A stretch of 64,000 nt of DNA from Klebsiella ornithinolytica NBRC 105727 = ATCC 31898 (GCF_001598295.1 NZ_BCYR01000010.1:124001-188000); one strand, 5' to 3'; positions 17,428-26,515 are shown, counted from the stretch's first letter. The notes: generated from the letters alone by a model not told the origin. Numbers and translations are program-made.

Positions 17428-18387
17428 ATGTCCAGACCTTCGACGCTGTACGTTCCACATGTTTTAAGCGCGGCGGATATCGCGCCGGAAGAGCGCTATC
17501 AGCAAATAGCACAAAACCTCAGCTGCTATGGGATCAAGGTGGTGAACAACCGCCATCCGGCAGACATTATTGCTAATCACAAAACCATCTCCGGAGTTTC
17601 TGGCGACTATTGTAGTGCGATGGGCTCAAGGAATGAGACGTTCTTCGATCCTCATCAGGTTGCAGAGTCCTCTGTTTATATCTCATTATTAGTCCACGGC
17701 CACCAGTTAATTAACGGCAGAAAAAAATCTGCCGCCGCGCAGGTGAATCCGGGAATGTTGATTGTTCACCAGCGTAATGATTATTACCATTATCAATGTG
17801 ACGATGTTAAACAGCTGTATATCATTCCGCATAATGAGAAAGTCAAACCATTATTCAGCGGGAAACTCACTAGTCCCATTATTTCACTGGAAAACCATCC
17901 TTTAGCGCTATTTTTAAAATCGCATATGCAGCTCCTCGATCAACGGTCAGACCGTTTATCACCGCAAGAAACCGCCGCTATCGTCGATAGTTTGCATCAA
18001 ATTTCACTGCTGGTGCTGGCCGATGTGGCCAAGGAAAAAGGACTGCGTTCATGCGGAAAATTAAGCCATATCGTCAATAGTGCAAGAGCGTTTATTACGC
18101 TCAACTATCATCAACACCAGCTCTCTCCCGACCAGCTTTGTCGGACGCTGCGCTGCTCGCGAGCCAGCCTTGACCGGGCCTTCAACGAACAGGGAACCTC
18201 GGTAATGGCGGTAATCAAAGAGATCCGCCTGGAGGCCGCCCGACAGCTGTTGGAAAGCAATCCCCATCTGCCCGTCGAGCGCGTCTCCTGGCTATGCGGC
18301 TTCATCAGCCACCCGTTATTCAGCAAACACTTTCGCGAAAAATATCATCTCTCGCCGAAAGCCTGGCGCGATAACTATCCATATTAA
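17428..18387 (+). CDS. AraC-family transcriptional regulator
   Basis: A 319-residue regulator. Residues 1-200 form a sensing domain of the AraC_binding_2 type (cupin-like strands such as SSVYISLLVHGHQLI and VNPGMLIVHQRND). Residues 220-317 hold the double helix-turn-helix: first HTH around QLCRTLRCSRASLDRAFNEQ, linker helix KEIRLEAARQLLES, and second HTH WLCGFISHPLFSKHFREKY ending in the hallmark LSPKAWR. It is followed by a divergent small gene and then hcxB; either may be its target. The inducer is unknown. Confidence 0.85.
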   Translation: MSRPSTLYVPHVLSAADIAPEERYQQIAQNLSCYGIKVVNNRHPADIIANHKTISGVSGDYCSAMGSRNETFFDPHQVAESSVYISLLVHGHQLINGRKKSAAAQVNPGMLIVHQRNDYYHYQCDDVKQLYIIPHNEKVKPLFSGKLTSPIISLENHPLALFLKSHMQLLDQRSDRLSPQETAAIVDSLHQISLLVLADVAKEKGLRSCGKLSHIVNSARAFITLNYHQHQLSPDQLCRTLRCSRASLDRAFNEQGTSVMAVIKEIRLEAARQLLESNPHLPVERVSWLCGFISHPLFSKHFREKYHLSPKAWRDNYPY

Positions 18388-18402
18388 AACCGCGCATTGA
18401 CG

Positions 18403-18528
18403 TTAACGGTGGCGGAATGATTTAAAATGTGTCGCCCTACGCTCTTTAATATAGCTGAGTAAACAATAGACGGATATTCCCAGCAGGGCGATGGCGACGA
18501 TAATTAACAAGAGCGTGCTGATATTCAT
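18403..18528 (-). CDS. Putative 41-residue small membrane protein
   Basis: A short open reading frame MNISTLLLIIVAIALLGI... with one membrane helix (residues 4-26) followed by a basic tail (YIKERRATHFKSFRHR). This matches the size and layout of small membrane proteins annotated in Klebsiella. The Shine-Dalgarno (AGAAAAC) is weak. It runs antisense in the hcxB upstream region. A longer in-frame reading to 18708 exists but its N-terminal extension looks random. Could be chance; coding evidence is the helix plus the charge pattern. Confidence 0.5.
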   Translation of the reverse strand: MNISTLLLIIVAIALLGISVYCLLSYIKERRATHFKSFRHR

Positions 18529-18733
18529 TCTGGTTTTCTCTTTCACATTGATTATCATTTTTATCATAGTGATTATCGCCGCCGCGAACAGCACCTGCGG
18601 CCTCAATCCTGTTCTCTGCCCCTCAATTCTCTCCTCGGCGCAAAGTATTGATCTTCTTCGCCCAGGAGCGCAGCATGGAAGCGCAAACTTAACAAAACAA
18701 CAACACAATCAAATAGGTCACAGGAGCGTATCA

Positions 18734-19816
18734 GTGCAAACCGGATATCGTTTTCAGGCGACGGATCTGCATCAGTTCGTCAACACTCTCTTCATTCAGC
18801 TTGGCAGTTCTCCCACCGAAGCCTCCCTTGTCGCCGACCATCTGGTGGCCGCTAATCTCGCCGGCCACGACTCACACGGCGTGGGGATGATCCCGAGCTA
18901 CGTGCGTTCTCATGCGCAGGGGCATCTGCAGCTTAACCGCCATGCCAGCGTGATGAAGGACGCCGGCGCGGTGGTGACGCTCGACGGCAACGCAGGCTTT
19001 GGTCAGGTGGTAGCCCATGAAGCGATGCAGAAAGGGATTGAGAAAGCCCGGCAACACGGTATGGCGGCTATCGCCCTGCGCAACGCGCATCATATCGGAC
19101 GCATCGGCTACTGGGCCGAGCAGTGCGCGGCGGCAGGTTTTATTTCGATCCACTTCGTCAGCGTCGTAGGCGACCCGATGGTTGCCCCGTTTCGCGGCAA
19201 AGACAGCCGCTTTGGCACCAATCCGCTGTGCGTTATCTTCCCGCGAGAAGGTCAGCCTCCGCTGCTGCTCGACTACGCCACCAGCGCGATTGCCTTTGGC
19301 AAAACGCGCGTCGCCTGGCATAAAGGCGAAGCCGTTCCGCCCGGTTCACTGATTGACGCCCGAGGCGAACCGACCACCGACCCGGCGGTCATGCAGACGT
19401 CGCCGCTGGGTGCCCTGCTCACCTTTGCCCAACATAAAGGCTACGCCCTCGCCACGCTGTGCGAAATCCTCGGCGGCGCCGTTTCCGGCGGCCAGACCAC
19501 CCACCAGCAGAGCCTACAGACCTGCGTTGATGCCATCTTCAACTGCATGACCACCATTATTCTCGACCCGAAAGCCTTCGACGCACCGGATATGCAGCGC
19601 GAGACGGAAGCCTTCATCGACTGGTGTAAACAGTCGCCTCACGATGCGCAGACGCCGATTCTGGTGCCGGGCGAATGGGAAGAAGCCAATCGTCAGGCGC
19701 GCCTGGCGCAGGGCATTCCACTGGATGCCGGAAGCTGGCAGGCCATCTGCGAAGCGGCGCTGGAAGCCGGATTCCCGGCGCAGGAACTGGCGCAGTTTCA
19801 GCCCAAAATGCGCTAG
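18734..19816 (+). CDS. hcxB: Hydroxycarboxylate dehydrogenase (malate/L-lactate dehydrogenase family)
   Basis: A 360-residue NAD(P)-dependent oxidoreductase of the LDH_2 family, very similar to E. coli HcxB (YbiC, 361 residues), which reduces 2-oxoacids such as phenylpyruvate and hydroxypyruvate. Recognisable blocks: DHLVAANLAGHDSHGVGMIP, NAHHIGRIGYWAEQCA (catalytic His region), RFGTNPLCVIFPR and DYATSAIAFGKTRVAW. I set the start at the GTG at 18734 because AGGAG lies 7 bases before it and the length then matches the family. A reading frame open 243 bases further upstream encodes a hydrophobic stretch unlike the family and is rejected. A strong terminator follows the gene. Confidence 0.92.
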   Translation: MQTGYRFQATDLHQFVNTLFIQLGSSPTEASLVADHLVAANLAGHDSHGVGMIPSYVRSHAQGHLQLNRHASVMKDAGAVVTLDGNAGFGQVVAHEAMQKGIEKARQHGMAAIALRNAHHIGRIGYWAEQCAAAGFISIHFVSVVGDPMVAPFRGKDSRFGTNPLCVIFPREGQPPLLLDYATSAIAFGKTRVAWHKGEAVPPGSLIDARGEPTTDPAVMQTSPLGALLTFAQHKGYALATLCEILGGAVSGGQTTHQQSLQTCVDAIFNCMTTIILDPKAFDAPDMQRETEAFIDWCKQSPHDAQTPILVPGEWEEANRQARLAQGIPLDAGSWQAICEAALEAGFPAQELAQFQPKMR

Positions 19817-19822
19817 CCTCTG

Positions 19823-19850
19823 ACAGAACGCCCTTCCCGGGCGTTCTGTT
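19823..19850 (+). terminator. Terminator of hcxB
   Basis: ACAGAACGCCC (19823-19833) pairs perfectly with GGGCGTTCTGT (19839-19849) around a 5-base loop, with TT after it. The 11-bp stem begins 6 bases after the hcxB stop. Confidence 0.85.
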
Positions 19851-19856
19851 ACGTCA

Positions 19857-19872
19857 TCGTCATTAGTGACGA
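19857..19872 (+). promoter_or_regulatory. Palindrome upstream of the sigma-54 promoter, candidate activator site
   Basis: TCGTCA and TGACGA form a perfect 6-bp inverted repeat with a TTAG spacer. It lies about 60 bases upstream of the -24 element, a distance typical of enhancer-binding activator sites such as that of FhlA. It does not match a consensus I can quote with certainty. Confidence 0.4.
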
Positions 19873-19930
19873 CATCACGACGATACCTCCGCAGCACGAA
19901 TTAATCCCCTTATATATCAACGCATTAATT

Positions 19931-19948
19931 TTGGCACAACTTCTGCAT
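19931..19948 (+). promoter_or_regulatory. Sigma-54 promoter of the formate dehydrogenase gene
   Basis: TTGGCACAACTTCTGCAT matches the -24/-12 pattern: TGGCAC at 19932-19937 and CTGCA at 19943-19947, with exactly 10 bases between the GG and the GC. E. coli fdhF is likewise transcribed by sigma-54 under FhlA and formate, so similar control is expected here. Confidence 0.85.
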
Positions 19949-20056
19949 ACCGCTCCTGCCTTCCGCTTGCATCGCGGCGAAAGGATTCTATGACGATGGC
20001 GGGCCGGGCCCGGCCTGACCATCGATCTTCATTCACTGTTAACAGGTCTGTTACTG

Positions 20057-22207
20057 ATGAAAAAAATCACAAGCGTTTGCCCTTATTGCGGGGCGGGTTG
20101 CAAACTCAAGCTGGTTGTCGATAACAATAAAATTATCCGTGCGGAAGCCGCCGATGGGGTGACCAATCAGAATCAGCTGTGCCTCAAAGGGTATTACGGA
20201 TGGGATTTTCTTAATGATACTCAGCTGCTTACCCCACGCCTGAAGCAGCCGATGATTCGCTACCAGAAAGGGGGGAAACTCACCCCGGTCAGCTGGGACG
20301 AGGCGATTCGCTATACGGCTAAAAAACTCCGGGAGATTAAAGAACAGTATGGCCCGCGCGCGATTATGACGACCGGTTCGTCTCGCGGTACCGGGAATGA
20401 AACCAACTATGTGATGCAGAAATTTGCCCGGGCGGTGTTAAACACCAACAACGTCGACTGCTGCGCCCGCGTGTGTCACGGTCCGTCGGTAGCGGGTCTG
20501 CAGGTGGCGCTGGGTAACGGCGCGATGAGCAACTCCATCAGCGATATTGAACACTCAAAATGTCTGCTGGTCTTTGGCTACAACTGCGCCGATTCCCACC
20601 CTATCGTCGCCCGTCGGGTGATTAAAGCGCGCGAAAACGGCGCGAAAATCATCGTCTGCGATCCGCGACGAATTGAAACCGCCCGCATTGCCGATCGCCA
20701 CCTGCAGCTCAACAACGGCAGCAATATGGCGCTGGTCAACGCCTTCGGCCACGTTCTGCTGGAAGAAGATCTCTATAACCATGATTACGTCGAACGCTTT
20801 ACCGAAGGGCTGGACGCCTACCGTGAGGCGGTGAAAGCCTACTCGCCTGAAGCGGTGGAAGCGGTCACCGGCGTCCCGGCGCAAGAGGTACGTCAGGCGG
20901 TGAGAATGTTTGCCGCCGCGCCGTCGGCCACGATTATGTGGGGCATGGGCGTTACGCAGTTCGGCCAGGCGGTCGACGTGGTGAAAGGCCTCGCCAGCCT
21001 GGCTCTGCTGACCGGTAATCTCGGCCGGGAACATGTCGGCGTCGGCCCGGTGCGCGGGCAGAATAACGTCCAGGGGGCCTGCGACATGGGCGTGCTGCCG
21101 AATCTGTTCCCCGGCTATCAGGAGGTGACCGATCCCAACGTCCGCGCCAAATTTGCCGAGGCCTGGGGGATCGACCCGGCCATAATGGATGACAAAGTCG
21201 GCACCCGTATTACCGAAGTTCCGCATAAAGCGCTGAGCGGGGAGATCAAAGCCTACTACATCATGGGGGAAGACCCGCTGCAGACCGAAGCCGATCTGGG
21301 GCTGGTGCGTAAGGGCATCGAGGCGCTGGATTTTGTCGTGGTGCAGGATATCTTCATGACCAAAACCGCCGAAATAGCCGACGTGCTGCTGCCGGCCACC
21401 TCCTGGGGCGAACACGGCGGCGTCTTCACCTGCGCCGATCGCGGTTTTCAGCGCTTCGAAAAAGCCATCCCGGCCCCGGGCAACGTAAAACGCGACTGGG
21501 AGATCATCAGCCTGCTGGCCAGCGAAATGGGCTACCCGATGCATTACGACGACAACCAGCAAATCTGGGACGAAATGCGTGAACTGTGCCCGCTGTTCTA
21601 CGGCGTCACCTATGAAAAAATGGGCGATATGAACCACGTGCAGTGGCCGTGTCCGACGCTCGAACATCCCGGCACGCCTTGGCTGTATAAAGGAAACCGC
21701 TTTGATACCCCGTCGGGGAAAGGTCAGCTGTTTGCCGCGCCGTGGCGTGCGCCGGCGGAGACCCCGGATGCCGACTATCCGCTGGTGCTCTGTACCGTGC
21801 GCGAAGTCGGCCACTATTCGTGCCGCTCGATGACCGGCAACTGCGCGGCGTTGCAATCCCTTGCCGATGAGCCCGGTCGCGTGCAGATAAGCCGCGCCGA
21901 CGCCGACCGGCTGGGGATCGCCGATCGGCAGCTGGTGTGGGTGAGCTCGCGTCGCGGAAAAGTGATTACCCGCGCGGATATCAGCGATCGTATTAACCAC
22001 GGCGCCGTCTATATGACCTACCAGTGGTGGGTCGGTGCCTGCAATGAGCTGACTCAGGACAACCTCGACCCGGTCTCGAAAACGCCGGAAACCAAATATT
22101 GCGCGGTGAAGATAGAAGCCATCAAGGACCAGCTCTGGGCAGAGCAGTTTGCCTGGCGCGCCTACAGTGACATGAAAGCGCGCCTGAAGGCGGCAGTAAA
22201 CGCCTGA
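20057..22207 (+). CDS. fdhF: Formate dehydrogenase H homologue, cysteine (non-selenocysteine) form
   Basis: A 716-residue molybdopterin oxidoreductase, close in sequence and length to E. coli FdhF (715 residues). The N-terminal [4Fe-4S] site is CPYCGAGC (residues 8-15) with the fourth Cys in QLCLKGYYGWDF. The active-site motif reads CCARVCHGPSVAG, and the residue that is selenocysteine 140 in E. coli is encoded here by TGT, a Cys codon. His141 and the following GPSVAG are retained. MGEDPLQT, DIFMTKTAE and REVGHYSCRSMTGNCAA match the E. coli enzyme. It oxidises formate to CO2, normally within formate hydrogenlyase. No hyc gene is nearby. The gene is monocistronic, with a sigma-54 promoter before and a terminator after. 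Cys forms usually have lower turnover. Confidence 0.92.
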   Translation: MKKITSVCPYCGAGCKLKLVVDNNKIIRAEAADGVTNQNQLCLKGYYGWDFLNDTQLLTPRLKQPMIRYQKGGKLTPVSWDEAIRYTAKKLREIKEQYGPRAIMTTGSSRGTGNETNYVMQKFARAVLNTNNVDCCARVCHGPSVAGLQVALGNGAMSNSISDIEHSKCLLVFGYNCADSHPIVARRVIKARENGAKIIVCDPRRIETARIADRHLQLNNGSNMALVNAFGHVLLEEDLYNHDYVERFTEGLDAYREAVKAYSPEAVEAVTGVPAQEVRQAVRMFAAAPSATIMWGMGVTQFGQAVDVVKGLASLALLTGNLGREHVGVGPVRGQNNVQGACDMGVLPNLFPGYQEVTDPNVRAKFAEAWGIDPAIMDDKVGTRITEVPHKALSGEIKAYYIMGEDPLQTEADLGLVRKGIEALDFVVVQDIFMTKTAEIADVLLPATSWGEHGGVFTCADRGFQRFEKAIPAPGNVKRDWEIISLLASEMGYPMHYDDNQQIWDEMRELCPLFYGVTYEKMGDMNHVQWPCPTLEHPGTPWLYKGNRFDTPSGKGQLFAAPWRAPAETPDADYPLVLCTVREVGHYSCRSMTGNCAALQSLADEPGRVQISRADADRLGIADRQLVWVSSRRGKVITRADISDRINHGAVYMTYQWWVGACNELTQDNLDPVSKTPETKYCAVKIEAIKDQLWAEQFAWRAYSDMKARLKAAVNA

Positions 22208-22214
22208 TTGTCGG

Positions 22215-22238
22215 GGGAGAGGTATCGCCTCTCCCTTT
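22215..22238 (+). terminator. Terminator of the formate dehydrogenase gene
   Basis: GGGAGAGG (22215-22222) pairs with CCTCTCCC (22228-22235) around a 5-base loop, followed by TTT. It starts 8 bases after the stop codon and lies between two convergent genes. Confidence 0.82.
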
Positions 22239-22269
22239 CACGGCGATCGCAACAGGTTCCGCCGTGGCG

Positions 22270-23427
22270 TCAGCCCGCCGGCAGCAGTTTTTCCACCAGC
22301 GCCGTCCACAGCGTCACGCCGTGTTCAATCAGATCGTCGTTAAAATCATAGCTGGCATTATGCAGCGGTTTCGACGGCGTTTCGCCATCGGTACCGATCC
22401 AGAAATAGGCGCCAGGGCAGGCCTCCAGCATGCAGGCAAAATCCTCCGACGCCATCGACGGCGCGATCTGCCCGCTCACCGCCGCCTCGCCCAGTACCGC
22501 CACCGCCGCCTCGCGCACCTTTAGCGCCTCCGCGCGATGGTTTTTGGTCACCGGATAGCCGGGATACCAGGCAATGCTCCCCTGCACGTCGGAGACCTGC
22601 GGCTGCGTACTGACATAGTGCGCAATCAGCCCTTTCACTCGTTCACGCACCCGGTTGCTCAGGCAGCGGAAGGTGCCGCGCAGCACCACTTTGTCCGGTA
22701 AAACGTTAATCGCTTCACCGCCGTTAATCTGGGTAATGCTGACGACCGCCGACTCTTGCGGCGACAGGCGACGCGAGGGGATCGTCTGCAGGGCCATAAT
22801 CAGCTGCGCGGCGGCGACAATCGGATCGGCGCCGCTTTCCGGCATCGCCGCATGGCAGCTTTTGCCGGTCAGGGTGATTTCAAACGCATCCAGCGAGGCC
22901 ATCATCGGCCCTTCGTTAACCGCCACGTGCCCCAGCGGCAGCCCGGGCCAGTTATGCAGCGCGTAGATACCGTCCATCGGGAAACGTTCAAATAGCCCCT
23001 CTTCCACCATCTTGCGCGCACCGCCGAGGTTCTCCTCGGCCGGTTGAAAAACAAAATGCACCGTCCCGCGAAAGCGGCGAGTCTGCGTCAGATGGGCGGC
23101 GGCGGCCAGCAACATAGCAGTATGACCATCGTGGCCGCAGGCGTGCATCACGCCCGGATTACGGGACTTGTAGCTGACGTCACCCAGTTCAGTAATCGGC
23201 AGCGCGTCCATATCGGCGCGCAGGCCGATAACCGGCCCGGGGCCGTTCTCCAGGGTGGCCACCACCCCGGTCCCTGCCAGCCCGCTATGCACCTGCAGGC
23301 CAAAAGATGTCAATAATTCAGCGACGCGACGCGAGGTTTTCTGTTCCTGGTAGCCCAGCTCCGGGCAGGCATGAAAATCACGACGCCAGCGGATGGCCTC
23401 GGCGATCGATGAAGGCGATACTGCCAT
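22270..23427 (-). CDS. M20-family amidohydrolase (hippurate hydrolase/aminoacylase-like)
   Basis: A 385-residue metallo-amidohydrolase of the M20D group, which removes acyl groups from N-acyl amino acids. Metal ligands are visible: C97 and H99 in HACGHDGH, E131/E132 in FQPAEENLGG, H159 in ALHNWPG, and a C-terminal His in PLHNASYDFND, plus SEDFA. The dimerisation domain lies at about 180-290. Shine-Dalgarno AAGGAG sits 6 bases before the ATG. It diverges from the MFS gene at 23717 with a shared 290-base gap; together they may handle an acylated compound, but the link is only positional. Confidence 0.85.
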   Translation of the reverse strand: MAVSPSSIAEAIRWRRDFHACPELGYQEQKTSRRVAELLTSFGLQVHSGLAGTGVVATLENGPGPVIGLRADMDALPITELGDVSYKSRNPGVMHACGHDGHTAMLLAAAAHLTQTRRFRGTVHFVFQPAEENLGGARKMVEEGLFERFPMDGIYALHNWPGLPLGHVAVNEGPMMASLDAFEITLTGKSCHAAMPESGADPIVAAAQLIMALQTIPSRRLSPQESAVVSITQINGGEAINVLPDKVVLRGTFRCLSNRVRERVKGLIAHYVSTQPQVSDVQGSIAWYPGYPVTKNHRAEALKVREAAVAVLGEAAVSGQIAPSMASEDFACMLEACPGAYFWIGTDGETPSKPLHNASYDFNDDLIEHGVTLWTALVEKLLPAG

Positions 23428-23716
23428 GTGTTACTCCTTTCCTGCACAGCATCAACGCTGAACGAGTATGAAATCGGGATACATTTTATGCATGCGCCCG
23501 TCGCTGGCGGAATGCCCTCTTCGTTATATCCTTTCGCCAGCGCGCTGACAACACTCCCCGGAGGCCCGAACGGCGCGTTTTGCCGGGTGCCCGCACCCGC
23601 GTATCAATATTAGTAGTCATTTCAACGGTGACAGCGCGCATACGATTAATTAATATTCAGGGTCGTCGGCACTTTGCCGGATTATCCACCTGTTGACTTC
23701 CGTTATCGGGAATAAA

Positions 23717-24919
23717 ATGTTTAACCCAGACCAGAATCGCCTTGCCCCCACGCTGGCGATGATTATGGCCGCGTCATTAGTGGGATTTATCACCGGTTAT
23801 ACGGTGCCTTTAATCAGCCTTGAACTTGCGCAGCAGCAGATAGACACGGTCTATGTCGGCCTGCTGGCCGCACTGCCGCCGGCGGGGATGATGCTCTCGT
23901 CGTTTCTCTCGCCCGCGCTGTGCCGTCGTTTTGAGATGGGCACCCTGCTCACGGCCAACCTGATCCTGCTGGCGCTCGCCACCATCGCCTCCTGTCTGAC
24001 CGTCGATCTGCTGCCGCTGCTGCTGCCGCGCTTTCTGACCGGTATCGCCTCCGGGGTGATCATCGTGCTTGGCGAAAGCTGGATAACCGGCGGCGCGGCG
24101 GGTAAAAACCGCGCGACGCTGACCGGTATTTACGCCTCGGCATTCACCGGCTGCCAGCTGGCCGGGCCGCTGCTGATCTCTGCCGGCGCCGATTATCAAA
24201 TCTGGGTGCTATTGGCCGTCGTCGGTCTGACCGCAGCCTGTCTGTTGATGCTGCGCCATCTGCCGAGCGGAAGTCGCGAAAGCCTTTCTGAACGCGCCAG
24301 CTGGCGTAGCCTGGGCGCGTTTTTACCGGTTCTGGCGTCCGGCGTCTTCTGCTTCGCCTTCTTCGACGCCAGCATTCTGGCGCTGCTGCCGCTCTACGGG
24401 ATGGATAAAGGGCTGAACGAAGCGATGGCGGTCCTGCTGGTGACCATTGTGCTAACCGGCGATGCCTTCTTCCAGGCGCCGCTGGGCTGGGTAGCCGACA
24501 AATTTGGTATCCGCCGCGTGCATCTGAGCTGCGCGGCGGTGTTTTGCCTCGCCCTGGTGGCGCTGCCATTCCTGCTGGCGTCGCCTGTACAGCTCATTGT
24601 CGGGTGTCTGATTCTTGGCGCGGCGGCGGGGGCGCTATATACGCTCTCGCTGGTGCGCGCCGGTAAAACCTTCAGCGGGCAGAAGCTTATTATGATCAAC
24701 GCGCTGCTGGGCTTTTTCTGGTCGGCGGGCAGCGTTGCCGGGCCGGTTGTCAGTAGCCTGCTGATCAGCGTCTCCGGCTATGATGGCCTGCTGATCGCCC
24801 TGCTGGCCTGCGGAGTGTTGTTCCTGCTGATTCAGTGCCTGGGGAAAACGGAGAAAACGCTGCTGGCGAATGAACGCCAGGACCGCGATGACGACGATGC
24901 TCAGACTGAAACCGCCTGA
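23717..24919 (+). CDS. MFS transporter (YcaD-like)
   Basis: A 400-residue 12-helix major facilitator. The first helix region reads TLAMIMAASLVGFITGYTVP; the A-motif equivalent is DKFGIRRVHL between helices 8 and 9. RFLTGIASGVIIVLGESWI resembles the YcaD/drug-efflux subgroup. I set the start at 23717 because GGGAA precedes it at 4 bases; an in-frame start 24 bases earlier lacks a good site. The C-terminal tail is highly charged (ERQDRDDDDAQTE). Substrate unknown; divergent from the amidohydrolase gene. Confidence 0.82.
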   Translation: MFNPDQNRLAPTLAMIMAASLVGFITGYTVPLISLELAQQQIDTVYVGLLAALPPAGMMLSSFLSPALCRRFEMGTLLTANLILLALATIASCLTVDLLPLLLPRFLTGIASGVIIVLGESWITGGAAGKNRATLTGIYASAFTGCQLAGPLLISAGADYQIWVLLAVVGLTAACLLMLRHLPSGSRESLSERASWRSLGAFLPVLASGVFCFAFFDASILALLPLYGMDKGLNEAMAVLLVTIVLTGDAFFQAPLGWVADKFGIRRVHLSCAAVFCLALVALPFLLASPVQLIVGCLILGAAAGALYTLSLVRAGKTFSGQKLIMINALLGFFWSAGSVAGPVVSSLLISVSGYDGLLIALLACGVLFLLIQCLGKTEKTLLANERQDRDDDDAQTETA

Positions 24920-24932
24920 GATGCAACGGCAA

Positions 24933-24962
24933 GCGCCATCAGCGGATGCTCCCTGATGGCGC
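24933..24962. terminator. Bidirectional terminator hairpin
   Basis: GCGCCATCAG (24933-24942) pairs perfectly with CTGATGGCGC (24953-24962) around a 10-base loop. It sits in the 57-base gap between the rightward MFS gene and the leftward amino-acid ABC operon. Confidence 0.75.
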
Positions 24963-24976
24963 GCCGTCGTACGGTA

Positions 24977-25708
24977 TTATAATACCTTGCTTAAAAAGGC
25001 CGCGGTGCGCGGATTGACCGGAGCGGTAAAGATCTGCTCTGGTCTCCCCTCTTCCTGAATAATACCCTGATCGATAAAGATAACCCGGTCAGCCACTTCA
25101 CGGGCAAAGCCCATCTCGTGCGTGACGATAACCATCGTCATCCCTTCGCTGGCGAGATTTTTCATCACTTCCAGCACGTCGCCCACCAGCTCGGGGTCCA
25201 GCGCAGAGGTCGGCTCATCAAACAGCATAATCGAAGGCTTCATCGCCAGCGCGCGGGCAATGGCCACCCGCTGTTGCTGGCCGCCGGAGAGACTGGAGGG
25301 CCAGGCGTCACGCTTATCGCTTAATCCAACCTTCGCCAACAGCTCCTCCGCCAGCAGCACCGCCTGCGAACGGCTCACGCCGTGCAGGTTGACTGGCGCC
25401 ATGATCAGATTTCCCAGCACCGTCATATGGGGGAACAGATTAAAGCGCTGAAATACCATGCCAACGCTTTCCCGCATCTTGTTCAGATCGGTGCTGCGGT
25501 CGTGGGCGGCAAAGCCGTTGACTTCGACGATGCCTTCGCTGACGCTTTCCAGCGCATTCATACAGCGCAGGAACGTGCTTTTTCCGGAACCCGACGGCCC
25601 GATAATACAGACCACTTCCTGCGGTTTAATATCGCAGCTGATGCCCCGCAGTACGTGGCTGTCGCCGAAACGTTTGTGCAGATTATTAATGTGAATCACT
25701 TTTGCCAA
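24977..25708 (-). CDS. Polar amino-acid ABC transporter ATPase
   Basis: A 243-residue ATPase of the GlnQ/HisP type. Walker A is GPSGSGKST (about 37-45), signature LSGGQQQR (about 140), Walker [14 protein letters not shown] (about 160), H-loop IVTHEMG. Length is standard. It overlaps the 3' end of the permease gene by 23 bases, and is the last of a binding protein-permease-ATPase set. Probably glutamine, arginine or a related amino acid; specificity not readable. Confidence 0.9.
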   Translation of the reverse strand: MAKVIHINNLHKRFGDSHVLRGISCDIKPQEVVCIIGPSGSGKSTFLRCMNALESVSEGIVEVNGFAAHDRSTDLNKMRESVGMVFQRFNLFPHMTVLGNLIMAPVNLHGVSRSQAVLLAEELLAKVGLSDKRDAWPSSLSGGQQQRVAIARALAMKPSIMLFDEPTSALDPELVGDVLEVMKNLASEGMTMVIVTHEMGFAREVADRVIFIDQGIIQEEGRPEQIFTAPVNPRTAAFLSKVL

Positions 25709-26450
25709 ACCTCTTTTCCAGACGGTTAACCAGCTGCGCCAGCAGGAAGGTAATGACCCAGTAGACCAGAGAAATGGTCAGGTAGGGTTCCCAGTAGGTG
25801 GCATAGGCGCCGGACACGGTACGCGCGGCATAGGCCAGATCGGCAAGACCAATCGCCGAAGCCAGCGAAGAGTCTTTGACGATGGCAATGGCATTGTTCC
25901 CCAGCGGCGGCAGGATCCGCCGAAAGGCCTGCGGCAGAATCACCTGGCGCATGGTTTTCCACCACGGCATCCCCAGCGCGCGTGAGGCTTCCATCTGCCC
26001 CTTATCAATCGACTGAATCCCGGCGCGGAAGATTTCCGAGACATAGGCCCCGGCATTAAGGGTAATGGCCACGATACAGGAGAGAAACGCGCCGTAGTTA
26101 GAACGCAGTTCGCGGGCGAAATCGGCGCTCATCAGCCCATGGCTGACCAGCAGACCGTCACGCGGGTTGATAAACAGCGGCACCAGCGCGAAGTGCACCA
26201 CCATAATCTGCACAAACAGCGGGGTGCCGCGAAACGCGCTGACGTAAACGCGCACCGGATACTGCACCAGATAGCGCAGCACATATTTCCACGCGCCGTG
26301 TTCCGCTTTCGCCATACGCCCAAGGCCCAGCGTCAGGCCCCACAGAGTACCGAGGATCACGCAGATAATGGTACATTTAATGGTCATCAAGGCGCCGTCC
26401 ATAAACAGCGGACCGTACTCCTCGATGATCTCCCAACGGAATCCCGTCAT
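25686..26450 (-). CDS. Polar amino-acid ABC transporter permease
   Basis: A 254-residue HisM/GlnP-type permease with four to five membrane helices. The EAA loop reads [20 protein letters not shown] (about 165-184). A longer periplasmic loop near residues 85-115 ([17 protein letters not shown]) is typical of the glutamate/aspartate-like branch. A terminator-like hairpin lies between this gene and the binding-protein gene upstream. Confidence 0.88.
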   Translation of the reverse strand: MTGFRWEIIEEYGPLFMDGALMTIKCTIICVILGTLWGLTLGLGRMAKAEHGAWKYVLRYLVQYPVRVYVSAFRGTPLFVQIMVVHFALVPLFINPRDGLLVSHGLMSADFARELRSNYGAFLSCIVAITLNAGAYVSEIFRAGIQSIDKGQMEASRALGMPWWKTMRQVILPQAFRRILPPLGNNAIAIVKDSSLASAIGLADLAYAARTVSGAYATYWEPYLTISLVYWVITFLLAQLVNRLEKRFGKSDSH

Positions 26451-26463
26451 AGTGCTTCCCTAA

Positions 26464-26495
26464 AAAATACGGCTATCGCACGCGTCGATAGCCGT
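26464..26495 (-). terminator. Intra-operon terminator/attenuator hairpin
   Basis: ACGGCTATCG (26469-26478) and CGATAGCCGT (26486-26495) form a perfect 10-bp stem with a 7-base loop; on the minus strand it is followed by a run of six U. It sits between the binding-protein stop and the permease start and should let only part of the transcription pass, keeping binding protein in excess. Confidence 0.75.
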
Positions 26496-26515
26496 CATGA
26501 AAACCAAAAGATGAA

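Noticed and set aside
18491-18733. N-terminal hydrophobic extension of HcxB
   Set aside because: HcxB is a soluble cytosolic enzyme of about 361 residues; the GTG at 18734 with AGGAG gives that length.
20450-20490. Selenocysteine (TGA) codon and SECIS expected in fdhF
   Set aside because: The codon at the active-site position is TGT, so no recoding is needed and I saw no reason to propose a SECIS hairpin.
20555-22000. A 481-codon open frame antisense to the formate dehydrogenase gene
   Set aside because: It lies wholly inside a well-conserved gene on the other strand, has a His/Arg-rich composition typical of GC-rich shadow frames, and no family signature.
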